Assembly: GCF_003850565.1 (NCBI RefSeq)
Contig: NZ_CP027706.1
Span: forward strand, 2,356,001 to 2,420,000
Length of the DNA stretch: 64,000 nucleotides
Direction: 5' to 3'
Source of the DNA: Pseudomonas sessilinigenes
Lineage (GTDB): Bacteria > Pseudomonadota > Gammaproteobacteria > Pseudomonadales > Pseudomonadaceae
Under the pieces are notes generated by a model, which ran no database searches, was not told the origin of the DNA, and was given only the letters and a program-made list of their open reading frames with translations. Numbering within the stretch: position 1 is the stretch's first letter; the number at the start of each line of letters is the position of its first letter. Below are positions 44,307-52,609 of this stretch, one piece after another. The translations under genes and the position numbers were made by a program.

Positions 44307-45275
44307 TCAAGGTGCCGGCAGGCTGGCGCCATCGCGCCACTGGGCTGGGGTCTGGCCCACCTGGGTCTTGAACAGGCGGATGAAGAAACTTACGTTTTCG
44401 TAGCCGACTTCATAGGCGATGGCCTTGACCGGCAGGCCGCTGGACAGCAGCAGTTTCTTGGCCTTGTCGACCCGCACCCTCTGCACGTAGAGGTTGGGCG
44501 GCAAGTGGGTCGCCAACTGGAAGCGGCGCTTGAGGGTCCGCTCGCTCAGGCCGGCTTCACGAGCCAGGCTCGCGATGCTGATGGCTTGCCGGTGATGGTT
44601 CTCGATCCAGTCCTGGACCTTGAGTACCACTGGGTCGCGATGATTGCGATGCCCCGGCAGGATCGGGCTCAGGCGCTCGGGCATCGAGACCAGCAGGTGG
44701 GTTGCGCACAGTTGAGCGAAGCGGTCGCCCTGGTCCTGGGCGAGCATTTCCAGCAAGGCGTCGAAGCCGCCCCCCAGCGAGCCGCTGCTCCAGATGCCCT
44801 GCGCCTGGGTGAAGGATGAATGGGCCACGAAGGTGCAGTCCGGATAGCGTTTGTTCAGGAGCCGGGTATAGGCCCAGTGGGTGGCCAGGAGCATGTCCCG
44901 GCCCAGCCCGGCCGCCGCCACATGACAGGCGCCGGTGGTCATCGCCAGGACCCGCGCGCCACGGGCCTTGCACTGGGCCAGCCAGGCCAGGGCCCGGGCA
45001 TCCGGAGCAAAGCCGGCGGCCAGGCGCGGGCCTTCGATGGGCGGAATCACGATCAGCTGGCAGTCGTCGGCCGCCTCCAGCGCGGCATCCGGGTGAATGG
45101 CATGGCCACTGGCAGCCTGGACCGGGCCGCCATCGATCGACAGCACCCTGGCCCGATAACCCTGGGGGACCCCGAGGTGCTGTTCCAGCAGTGCGACGAT
45201 GCGAAAGAAGTCCGTGGCCGAGAACACGCCCATGGCCCAGCAGCCGTCATAAGCCAGAATCGCTACCTCGTTCAT
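44307..45275 (-). CDS. GlxA-like AraC-family regulator
   Basis: The 322-residue protein has an N-terminal DJ-1/PfpI-like domain with the cysteine in TTGACHVAAAG (about residue 110) and a C-terminal double helix-turn-helix (LAREAGLSERTLKRRF, then VKAIAYEVGYENVSFFIRLF). Start ATG 45275 has a G-rich upstream site. The type controls catabolism of amines or quaternary ammonium compounds in other Pseudomonas, but here it lies just upstream of the RND/DUF1302/DUF1329 unit on the same strand and is a reasonable activator of it. Confidence 0.9.
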   Translation of the reverse strand: MNEVAILAYDGCWAMGVFSATDFFRIVALLEQHLGVPQGYRARVLSIDGGPVQAASGHAIHPDAALEAADDCQLIVIPPIEGPRLAAGFAPDARALAWLAQCKARGARVLAMTTGACHVAAAGLGRDMLLATHWAYTRLLNKRYPDCTFVAHSSFTQAQGIWSSGSLGGGFDALLEMLAQDQGDRFAQLCATHLLVSMPERLSPILPGHRNHRDPVVLKVQDWIENHHRQAISIASLAREAGLSERTLKRRFQLATHLPPNLYVQRVRVDKAKKLLLSSGLPVKAIAYEVGYENVSFFIRLFKTQVGQTPAQWRDGASLPAP

Positions 45276-45391
45276 GCATCCCCCCATGGCCTGATCGGAC
45301 TATCGATCGGCCCTTTAGAACACCGATCGGGAACAATCGCAAGACTAGGATGGGCGGCATCGTTGAACAGGCCCATGGCCAGGAGCAAGGG

Positions 45392-45775
45392 ATGCAAGCA
45401 ACCAGTACGGGACAGGTGGATCGCTTTGCCGATCTGCTCGGGGTCGAATACCAGCAGGCCAGTTTCGAGCAGGCGGTCTGCCGGCTACGGCTGGGCGAAG
45501 CGCATCGCAACGCCTTGGGCGGCATTCACGGCGGCCTGGTGTTCTCCTTGGCCGACATTGCTTTCGCCGCTGCGTGCAATGCCGCGAATGCGCTGTACAT
45601 CGGCTTGCAAGCCGAGATCCGCTACATGGCCAGGGTCCAGGGCGAGGAGTTGATGGCCTGCGCCACCCTGGTGGGCAGCACGAAGAACATCGCCCATTAC
45701 CAGGTCATGGTCACGGACAGCCAGGAGCGGCGCATTGCCCTGTTCAGTGCCACCGCCTATCGCCTCGGCCAGTGA
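45392..45775 (+). CDS. PaaI-like hotdog thioesterase
   Basis: The 127-residue protein has the hotdog helix with RNALGGIHGGLVFSLADIAF, the PaaI/thioesterase motif carrying the catalytic Asp. It likely releases CoA from an aromatic or hydroxyacyl-CoA. GGAG nine bases before the ATG decides the start; a long open frame on the same strand continues 5' but overlaps the AraC gene. It lies divergent from that regulator. Confidence 0.88.
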   Translation: MQATSTGQVDRFADLLGVEYQQASFEQAVCRLRLGEAHRNALGGIHGGLVFSLADIAFAAACNAANALYIGLQAEIRYMARVQGEELMACATLVGSTKNIAHYQVMVTDSQERRIALFSATAYRLGQ

Positions 45776-45835
45776 CCCTGGGGCAAGATGCGCCCGGAAT
45801 GCCCGGCCTTTCATTCACTGTCGCGGAGCATGTGC

Positions 45836-46618
45836 ATGCCTTCTGTTTCTACCCGGCAACACTGGATCGACACCCCGAGGGGGCAGCTGTTTGCCCAATG
45901 CTGGAACCCGGGCCGGGAGCAAGGCGTACCCCTGGTGCTGTTGCATGACTCCCTGGGGTGCGTGAGTTTGTGGCGGGACTTCCCCGAGCGCCTGGCCCTG
46001 GCCAGTGGGCGCCGAGTGGTGGCCTATGACCGCCTGGGCTTCGGCCGTTCGGCGGCTCGCAGCGGTTTGCCGCCTACCTGTTTCGTCGAGGACGAGGCGC
46101 AGGGTGATTTCCAGGCCGTGTGCCACACCCTGGGGATCGAGCGCTTCGTGGTCTTTGGCCATAGCGTCGGTGGTGGCATGGCCATTGGTTGCGCGGCGGC
46201 CCACCCACAGGGCTGCGAGGCGGTGATCAGTGAGTCGGCCCAGGCTTTCGTCGAGCAGCGGACCCGCGACGGTATCCGCCAGGCGCAGCGTCAGTTCGCC
46301 GAGCCCGGGCAGTTGCAGCGATTGCACAAATACCATGGCGACAAGGCGACGTGGGTCCTGCGGGCCTGGACCGACACCTGGCTGGACGCTGCCTTCGGCC
46401 ACTGGACCCTGGACCCGCAGTTGGCCCGGGTGCAGTGCCCGCTGTTGGTGTTGCATGGCGATTGCGACGAATACGGTTCGTTGTTGCACCCTGAGCGTAT
46501 CGCCGCTGGGACCGGCGGCCCGGCGTGGGTGCATGTCTTTGCCGGGTGTGGCCATGTTCCCCACCGGGAAAATCCGCATGGCGTTCTGGAGCAGGTGCTA
46601 GGGTTCCTGTCGCGCTGA
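45836..46618 (+). CDS. Alpha/beta hydrolase
   Basis: The 260-residue soluble enzyme has the nucleophile elbow GHSVGGG (Ser near residue 105), an acidic residue in LHGDCDEYG, and the late H in GCGHVPHRE, so the triad is complete. Substrate unknown. ATG 45836 is chosen because GGAG is seven bases upstream; another ATG two codons earlier is too close to it. It follows the thioesterase by 60 bases, so both may act in one ester or thioester pathway. Confidence 0.88.
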   Translation: MPSVSTRQHWIDTPRGQLFAQCWNPGREQGVPLVLLHDSLGCVSLWRDFPERLALASGRRVVAYDRLGFGRSAARSGLPPTCFVEDEAQGDFQAVCHTLGIERFVVFGHSVGGGMAIGCAAAHPQGCEAVISESAQAFVEQRTRDGIRQAQRQFAEPGQLQRLHKYHGDKATWVLRAWTDTWLDAAFGHWTLDPQLARVQCPLLVLHGDCDEYGSLLHPERIAAGTGGPAWVHVFAGCGHVPHRENPHGVLEQVLGFLSR

Positions 46619-46811
46619 GGCCGGGCCTGGGTCAAGGCGCTGTTGCTGATCGACCGCCCGCTGGCCCATGGGCCGTTAATCGCCATGTGCCAGTATCTTG
46701 TGGCGGGTGAAAACCTGCTTATATGATTCGCGCGCCCAATCACCCGGAGTCGACAGGTTCTGCGCCACCGGCCTCGGGCTCTTTCACTGGTTCTACAGGG
46801 ATGTTCTAGCG

Positions 46812-47666
46812 ATGAAGATCGACAACAAGGCAGGTTTGCCCAAGCCCGGCCGCCTGGGGCGGGCGTTGGCCGCTCTGACGTTGGCCACGGCGGCGTTCGC
46901 GGCGCCATTGGCCGTCTATGCCAAGGACCCTTTGATCCCGCCTGGCGCGGTGCTGGCGGTGATCAACAACGTCCAGATCGATGACCAGGCCGAAACCTTC
47001 GAACTGGAAGATGGCGTGGTGTCCAACTTCTGGTATGGCCGCGAGATCGACCTGGGCGGCAAGCACTATTACGCGACGTTCTCCTGGTTCACTCGCGACC
47101 GCGCGGCCCGTGAAGGTGAGGACTTCATCGCCCCGGACGTCAAGGTCCGGCTGGCGGACGCGACCTTCGAACTGGCTCGCCCGGGTCAGAAGCAGCCTTA
47201 CGATATTCGCAGCATCGAGCGCAAGATCGGCTTCTTCGGCGCCCGCGAGCAGCCCGAGGAAGTGGACACCAGCCGCCAGGCCCTGGAGTACCGCACCAAC
47301 GATGGCCGCCTGGTGCTGGCGGTGCCCACGGCCACCTTCGACAGCGGCTATGGCATCAGCGGTTATGCCGTGTTCGTGTTCAACCCGAACAAGACCCCGG
47401 AGGAGGACGGCTGGGTCTGGAGCTACCTGGGCCAGGTCTTCAGCGGCGAGGACAACTCGGCGGCCTGCGACGACGGCACGGTGATCCCCTGCATCGCCAA
47501 CCAGGGCGAGCTGAATTTCGTGGCGGCCCAAGGGCCGATGCCGCGCTTGCTGGTCAAGTTCAGCGGCACCACCTCTGCGGGCGACACCCAGACCCGCAAG
47601 ATGGGGGATGCCGATGACGTCAGCTACGTCTTCGATGGCAAGCAGGTGCAGTATGTCCGCCAGTGA
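46812..47666 (+). CDS. Exported protein of unknown function
   Basis: The 284-residue protein has a signal peptide, probably cut after VYA (about residue 37). The mature part is beta-rich and acidic, with two cysteines (ACDDG and IPCIAN) that might bond. No family is recognised. It stands between the hydrolase and the barstar-like gene, both on the plus strand. Confidence 0.7.
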   Translation: MKIDNKAGLPKPGRLGRALAALTLATAAFAAPLAVYAKDPLIPPGAVLAVINNVQIDDQAETFELEDGVVSNFWYGREIDLGGKHYYATFSWFTRDRAAREGEDFIAPDVKVRLADATFELARPGQKQPYDIRSIERKIGFFGAREQPEEVDTSRQALEYRTNDGRLVLAVPTATFDSGYGISGYAVFVFNPNKTPEEDGWVWSYLGQVFSGEDNSAACDDGTVIPCIANQGELNFVAAQGPMPRLLVKFSGTTSAGDTQTRKMGDADDVSYVFDGKQVQYVRQ

Positions 47667-47696
47667 TCGGTGCGGGTGCCTGAATCCAGGAGCCGC

Positions 47697-47990
47697 TTGG
47701 AGGTGACTGGTTTGCAGCGCTTGGACATCGATTTGAGCGCGGTGGGCAGTTCGGCCGAACTGCACATCCTGTTGCGCGACGCCCTGGGGTTTCCCGCTTG
47801 GTACGGCTGCAACTGGGATGCGTTCTGGGACGCGATCACCGGGCTGGTGGAGATGCCACGGCAATTGTCGTTCCACGGCGGGTCGGCATTGAGCCAGCGC
47901 TTGCCCGACGATGCGCGGTTGCTGGCCCAGTGCCTGGAGCACCTGCGCGCGGAGTACCCGCAGTGGGCGCCGCAGGTGAAATGGCTTTGA
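47697..47990 (+). CDS. Barstar-like protein
   Basis: The protein has about 97 residues with the barstar family layout: a first strand with a QRLDIDLSAVGSSAELH segment, then ALGFPAWYGCNWDAFWDAITG. It is likely a small inhibitor of an unknown ribonuclease or acts in another capacity; no barnase-like gene is next to it. The start is uncertain: TTG 47697 has AGGAG four bases upstream, while GTG 47703 and GTG 47670 are alternatives. Confidence 0.8.
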   Translation: MEVTGLQRLDIDLSAVGSSAELHILLRDALGFPAWYGCNWDAFWDAITGLVEMPRQLSFHGGSALSQRLPDDARLLAQCLEHLRAEYPQWAPQVKWL

Positions 47991-48021
47991 AAGGGCGATT
48001 TACTAATCCGTGTCCTTGCTC

Positions 48022-48027
48022 TATAAA
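48022..48027 (+). promoter_or_regulatory. Candidate -10 element of the valS-like gene
   Basis: TATAAA at 48022-48027, about 55 bases before the leader start, is the only TATAAT-like hexamer in the 75-base gap. TTACTA at about 48000 is a poor -35. Weak support. Confidence 0.3.
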
Positions 48028-48037
48028 TCGGCCTTGC

Positions 48038-48057
48038 GGCGCGCACCACTGCGCGCC
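48038..48057 (+). repeat. Stem-loop in the valS-like leader
   Basis: GGCGCGC (48038-48044) pairs exactly with GCGCGCC (48051-48057) over a six-base loop, a strong GC stem. It ends about 14 bases before AGGAGG, the ribosome site of the eight-codon leader, so it could affect translation or transcription. Confidence 0.55.
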
Positions 48058-48065
48058 ATCTGCCG

Positions 48066-50621
48066 ATGACAGGAGGAAGCTATGTCACCGTTAAACGTGA
48101 AAGCCTGACGATTTGCCCCACCCCCTCGCTTGAACATCTCGAGACACGCTGGTCCCAGCGCTGGCTCGAAGAAGGCACCTACGCCTTCGACCGCAATGCC
48201 CCACGGGACGCGGTCTATTCCATCGACACACCGCCACCCACGGCCTCCGGCTCGCTGCACGTCGGCCATGTGTTCAGCTACACCCACACCGATATCATCG
48301 CCCGCTTCCAGCGCATGTGCGGCAAGACTGTGTTCTATCCCATGGGTTGGGATGACAACGGCCTGCCCACCGAACGGCGCGTGGAGAACTACTACGGCGT
48401 GCGCTGCGATCCGGATGCCACGTACCAACCGCAGTTCCAGCCGCCGACTACGGTAGCCCGGCGCCGCAGCGAGTATGTCGCGATCAGCCGGCGCAATTTC
48501 GTCGAGCTGTGCCATCGCCTGACCGCCATCGATGAGCAGGCCTTTCGCAACCTGTTCGTGCAGCTGGGGTTGTCGGTGGACTGGGGGCTGACCTACGCCA
48601 CCATCGATGAGCGGGCGCAGCGGGTCAGCCAGCGCGCGCTCTTGCGCAACTACCAGCGTGGCGAGCTCTACAGCCAGCAGGCGCCATGCCTGTGGGACGT
48701 AACCTTCCAGACCGCCGTGGCCCAGGCCGAGCTTGAGGATCGCGAGCAGCCGGGCGCCTGGCACGACCTGGTGTTCCGGGGCGACGGGGGCCAGGCGCTG
48801 CGCATCGCCACCACGCGTCCGGAGTTGCTGGCGGCCTGCGTGGCGCTGGTGGCGCACCCCGACGATCCACGCTACCAGGGGCAGTTCGGGCAGGCGTTGC
48901 GCTCGCCGCTGTTCGAGGTGCCGGTGCCGTTGCTCGCCCACCCGCTGGCCGATCCGCAGAAGGGCACGGGGCTGGCGATGGTCTGCACCTTCGGCGACCT
49001 GACGGACGTGCTCTGGTGGCGTGAATTGCAGCTGCCGACCCGTTGCATCATCGGCCGCGACGGTCGCTTGCTGGCGCAGGCGCCTGAGTGGCTGGCCGAT
49101 CCCGCCGGACGCCAGGCCTATGCCGCACTGGCCGGTTGCAGCCTGACCCAGGCGCGCCAGCGGTTGTTGCCACTGTTGCACGGGTGCGGCGGTCTGCTCG
49201 GCGTGCCACGGCCGATCCGCCATGCCGTGAAGTTCTTCGAGAAAGGTGACCAGCCGCTGGAGATCGTCGCCACCCGCCAGTGGTACTTGCGCAATGGCGG
49301 ACGCGATGCCGAGCTGCGCCAGCAACTGCTGGAGCGGGGCCGCGCCCTGGCCTGGCACCCGCCATTCATGCGCAGCCGCTACGAGCATTGGGTCGGCGGC
49401 CTCAATGGCGACTGGCTGATCAGCCGGCAACGGATCTTCGGCGTGCCGCTGCCGTTCTGGTACCCCCTGGATGCCCGGGGCGAACCGGACCATGACCGGC
49501 CGATCGCGGCCAGCGAAGACTCGCTGCCGGTGGACCCGACCCTGGACACCCCGCCGGGTTACGAGCCGGACCAGCGCGGCCAGCCCCATGGTTTCATCGG
49601 CGAGCGGGACATCATGGATACCTGGGCCACCAGCTCCCTGAGCCCGCAGATTGCCGCGGGCTGGGAGGAGGGCGATGGCCTGTTCGAGCAGGTCTTTCCC
49701 ATGGACCTGCGGCCCCAGGGCCACGACATCATCCGCACCTGGCTGTTCTCGACCCTGGTTCGCAGTCACTTCGAGCAGGCCGCCGTGCCCTGGCGCCATG
49801 TGGCGCTGTCGGGCTGGATCCTCGATCCGGACCGCAAGAAGATGTCCAAGTCCCGGGGCAATGTGGTCACCCCCCTGGCGCTGCTGGAGCAGTACGGCAG
49901 CGACGCGGTGCGCTACTGGGCGGCCCTGGGGCGGCCGGGCAGCGATACTGCCTTCGAAGAGCAGCAGATGAAGATCGGCCGGCGCCTGGCGCTCAAGCTG
50001 TTCAACGTCTCGAAGCTGGTGTTCGGCTTGCCCGGCGACCCCGCCGGGCCGGTGTCCCAGGCGCTGGACCAGGCCATGCTGCAACGCCTGGGAAGTGTCG
50101 CCGGCCAGGCCCGGCAGGCATTGGAAAGCTACGACTACAGCGCTGCCCTGGTACGCATCGAGGGATTCTTCTGGTGGTTCTGCGATGACTACGTCGAGCT
50201 GGTCAAGCGCCGCGCCTATCGGCCCGAAGGGCACTCGGCGCGCAACGCCCTGGCCCGAGCCTTGAGCAGCCTGCAGCGGCTGTTCGCGCCGTTCCTGCCT
50301 TTCGTTTGCGAAGAGGTCTGGCGTTGCTGGCAGCCGGATTCGGTGCACCGTGCGTCCTGGCCCGAGGCCTGTGTGGCAGAGGCTGAGGTGGAGTCGTTGC
50401 TGGAGGCGGTCAGTGCGACGCTGGCGGCGATCCGCAAGGCCAAGTCCGATGCCCGGCAATCGATGAAGGCGCCGGTCGCGCGGGTCGAGCTGGTGGACCA
50501 GGCGCCGTCCCTGGAGCGCTTGCAGGAGGCCCGCCAGGACCTGCTGGAAGCGGGCCAGGTGGCGCACTTGCTGTTCATCGAAGGCCCCGAGCGGCAGGTG
50601 CGGGTCTGGTTGCAGGCTTGA
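48066..50621 (+). CDS. Valyl-tRNA synthetase, short actinobacterial-like second type
   Basis: The protein has about 851 residues and all class-I landmarks: HIGH-like GSLHVGH (about residues 62-68), an editing domain, and KMSKS (592-596). It charges tRNA-Val. The sequence DTPPPTASGSLHVGHVFSYT and the GWDDNGLPTERR run resemble the short actinobacterial/archaeal type, not the longer (about 948 residues) usual Pseudomonas ValS. A second, acquired synthetase is therefore likely, often a resistance device. The start is unclear: ATG 48066 has no ribosome site. CTG 48105 overlaps the leader TGA in a coupled arrangement. Confidence 0.9.
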   Translation: MTGGSYVTVKRESLTICPTPSLEHLETRWSQRWLEEGTYAFDRNAPRDAVYSIDTPPPTASGSLHVGHVFSYTHTDIIARFQRMCGKTVFYPMGWDDNGLPTERRVENYYGVRCDPDATYQPQFQPPTTVARRRSEYVAISRRNFVELCHRLTAIDEQAFRNLFVQLGLSVDWGLTYATIDERAQRVSQRALLRNYQRGELYSQQAPCLWDVTFQTAVAQAELEDREQPGAWHDLVFRGDGGQALRIATTRPELLAACVALVAHPDDPRYQGQFGQALRSPLFEVPVPLLAHPLADPQKGTGLAMVCTFGDLTDVLWWRELQLPTRCIIGRDGRLLAQAPEWLADPAGRQAYAALAGCSLTQARQRLLPLLHGCGGLLGVPRPIRHAVKFFEKGDQPLEIVATRQWYLRNGGRDAELRQQLLERGRALAWHPPFMRSRYEHWVGGLNGDWLISRQRIFGVPLPFWYPLDARGEPDHDRPIAASEDSLPVDPTLDTPPGYEPDQRGQPHGFIGERDIMDTWATSSLSPQIAAGWEEGDGLFEQVFPMDLRPQGHDIIRTWLFSTLVRSHFEQAAVPWRHVALSGWILDPDRKKMSKSRGNVVTPLALLEQYGSDAVRYWAALGRPGSDTAFEEQQMKIGRRLALKLFNVSKLVFGLPGDPAGPVSQALDQAMLQRLGSVAGQARQALESYDYSAALVRIEGFFWWFCDDYVELVKRRAYRPEGHSARNALARALSSLQRLFAPFLPFVCEEVWRCWQPDSVHRASWPEACVAEAEVESLLEAVSATLAAIRKAKSDARQSMKAPVARVELVDQAPSLERLQEARQDLLEAGQVAHLLFIEGPERQVRVWLQA
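48082..48108 (+). CDS. Possible eight-codon leader peptide (MSPLNVKA)
   Basis: The best Shine-Dalgarno in this area, AGGAGG (48071-48076), is five bases before ATG 48082. That frame reads MSPLNVKA and stops at TGA 48106-48108, overlapping the beginning of the synthetase in another frame. It contains one valine codon. It may be a translated leader that couples or senses valine supply, or the site of a sequence error. Too short to judge by family. Confidence 0.45.
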   Translation: MSPLNVKA

Positions 50622-50636
50622 CCATGCAGCGCATCC

Positions 50637-50678
50637 CGCCCGCCGACGCGAATCTGCGTCGGCGGGCGGTTTATTTTC
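50637..50678 (+). terminator. Strong intrinsic terminator after valS-like gene
   Basis: CGCCCGCCGACGC (50637-50649) pairs exactly with 50656-50668 over a six-base loop, followed by GTTTATTTT. It is the clearest Rho-independent terminator of the window and sets off the synthetase as a single-gene unit. Confidence 0.9.
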
Positions 50679-50735
50679 CCCGGTCGATGCTGCCACTATG
50701 TTCGCCCGTATCAGTGCCTGCCAAGGGAAGCTTCA

Positions 50736-51575
50736 GTGAATATCCAAGACAACCCGCAAGACTACAGGGACCTCAAGCGCGCCGTGGGCCTCTTGGAGTC
50801 GCCATCGTTGACGGCACGCCTGTCGGGCTTGCTGGGCTCGCCCATCGAGGGTGCGGTCAAGGCCTTGCCGGCGGTGGTGTCGCAGAAGATCAACGGCGCG
50901 GTGGTGGCCGCACTGCACAGTTCCGCCGATGCGGCCTTGTGGAGCCTGGACAACCAGCCGAAGAAACAGGCCTCGCCGCGCTTGCACAAGTTGTATGCGG
51001 CCGCGTCCGGGGCCTTGGGGGGCGCCTTCGGTTTTGCTTCGCTGTTCGTCGAGCTGCCGGTGTCCACCACCATCATGATGCGCTCGGTGGCCGATGTGGC
51101 GCGCAGCGAGGGGTTCGACCTGACGGACTTCGCCACCAAGCAGGCGTGCATCGAAGTGTTCGCCATGGGCGGCAACAGCGAGGCCGACGATGCCAGCGAA
51201 ACCGGTTACTACCTGACCCGCAGCTTCACCACCCAGGCCATGCAGCAACTCTCCAAGGAACTGGCCGCCATCGCCGCCAAGCAGGGCTCCAGTGCCATCA
51301 GCCGGATGTCGCCGGGGCAGGCGGGCAAGTGGCTGGCGGTGCTGATCGAAAAGGTCGCGGCGCGCTATGGCGTGACCATCTCCAGCAAGTTCGCGGCCCA
51401 GGCCGTGCCGGTGATCGGAGCCGTCACCGGCGCCACCATCAATACCCTGTTCACCGACTTCTACCAGGACATGGCCCGTGGGCATTTCATCGTCAAGCGC
51501 CTGGAGCAGCAATACGGTTTCGAGCCGATCAAGGCGGCCTATGCCGAGCTCAAGGGCAAGCGGTTGGTGGGCTGA
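50736..51575 (+). CDS. EcsC-family protein
   Basis: The 279-residue protein has the EcsC domain: SASGALGGAFGFASLFVELPVSTTIMMRSVADVA in overlapping hydrophobic pieces, and late IGAVTGATINTLFTDFYQDMARGHF. EcsC members associate with membranes; function is not settled in Pseudomonas. Start is GTG 50736 with AAGGGAAG upstream. Single plus-strand gene after the terminator. Confidence 0.85.
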   Translation: MNIQDNPQDYRDLKRAVGLLESPSLTARLSGLLGSPIEGAVKALPAVVSQKINGAVVAALHSSADAALWSLDNQPKKQASPRLHKLYAAASGALGGAFGFASLFVELPVSTTIMMRSVADVARSEGFDLTDFATKQACIEVFAMGGNSEADDASETGYYLTRSFTTQAMQQLSKELAAIAAKQGSSAISRMSPGQAGKWLAVLIEKVAARYGVTISSKFAAQAVPVIGAVTGATINTLFTDFYQDMARGHFIVKRLEQQYGFEPIKAAYAELKGKRLVG

Positions 51576-51759
51576 TGCCCAGGTGCTGCTGGTGGTGGAA
51601 CCCTGGCATGGAAGATTCGACCGACGGACATGTGCAAGCGACAGCCCGCTGTGGTGGCGCTTATTGAGGCCTGGCGCCGCCCCGAGAGGGGCTGGGGCGC
51701 CGCTATCCAGTGGGAGGAGGTCCGTGGGGCTGTCGCTAGCGCTACTCAAGACCCTACGG

Positions 51760-52056
51760 TTACTGCCCGGCTGCCAGCCGCTGTATCGAGCGGACTCCGG
51801 CCTGCATTTTCTCAACGGCCGAGGCATTGGCTGAGTGCACCTGGATCCGTGGCGGGCGAAAACCCTGCAAGGCCACGGCTTCCTCGATCCACAGGATCAC
51901 GTCGTAGCCAGTGCCGCGTTCGTCGTCGCCCAGGTCGTGGTCGAGGCTGATTTCACTGACGCCACCGGCCTTGAGCAAGGCAATGACTTCGTCCGGCCAG
52001 TAGGCCCGCACCCAGCCTTCGGGCGTCTGGCGTTCATCGTCGAGGTAGATTTTCAT
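51760..52056 (-). CDS. Cyclic-phosphate-processing receiver-like protein (cREC)
   Basis: The 98-residue protein begins MKIYLDDERQTP and has SLDHDLGDDERGTGYDV, the receiver-like acidic pocket of the cREC (cyclic-phosphate processing) group, predicted to act with RNA repair or nucleotide signals. It lacks any output domain. Neighbours are short unknown genes. Confidence 0.8.
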   Translation of the reverse strand: MKIYLDDERQTPEGWVRAYWPDEVIALLKAGGVSEISLDHDLGDDERGTGYDVILWIEEAVALQGFRPPRIQVHSANASAVEKMQAGVRSIQRLAAGQ

Positions 52057-52079
52057 CGGGCAGGGTGTCTCGGCTGGTT

Positions 52080-52445
52080 TCAGGTAGGGGGCGTTGCGTT
52101 GACGTGCAGTACCAGGTTCAAGCAGTCATTGCCGAAAGCAGGTACATGACCCTGGCACCGGTCGATGAAGAACATCGCTCCCGGGGGTGTTTCCTGGGGC
52201 ATCGAAAAGTGTGTCCAAAGGCGGTTCTTGGTGGCCTGGGTAAAATGGATGTACAGGCTGTCCCCTTCGATGCGAATACTGTCCTGGTGTCCACCGCAGT
52301 GCAGGATCAGGCTGACGAGTTGCGCAGGTTCGGGCTCCAGGGCAAAAGCCTGACGGCAGTCTTTGCGAATGGCGCGGGCTATGGCATTGAACTCGCCAGG
52401 ACTGCCGTAGAGATGCAGCTCCTGGTCGATCAGTCTGGTGAACAC
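52080..52445 (-). CDS. Unknown small protein
   Basis: The protein has 121-124 residues and no signal peptide. It shows beta-rich segments such as QLVSLILHCGGHQDS and DSLYIHFTQATKNR. No family is recognised; an immunity-protein type is possible but not shown. GTG 52445 follows AAGGA at a fair distance, while ATG 52454 has no room for a ribosome site. It lies 24 bases upstream of the cREC gene on the same strand. Confidence 0.6.
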   Translation of the reverse strand: MFTRLIDQELHLYGSPGEFNAIARAIRKDCRQAFALEPEPAQLVSLILHCGGHQDSIRIEGDSLYIHFTQATKNRLWTHFSMPQETPPGAMFFIDRCQGHVPAFGNDCLNLVLHVNATPPT

Positions 52446-52609
52446 GGCAAGCATCCTTGGAGGGGGCGGGTTTTATAGCGGTTCCAGGTCACGCAAGCCA
52501 AGGGTATTTGCAGCCTATGCAGGGTGGCACCGTGCGGTGGATCGGTGTAGAAGCATCCCGGGGCAACGCCCCCAGTCTTTGATCGAAACCACTGCCAGGA
52601 AGGTCTGCC

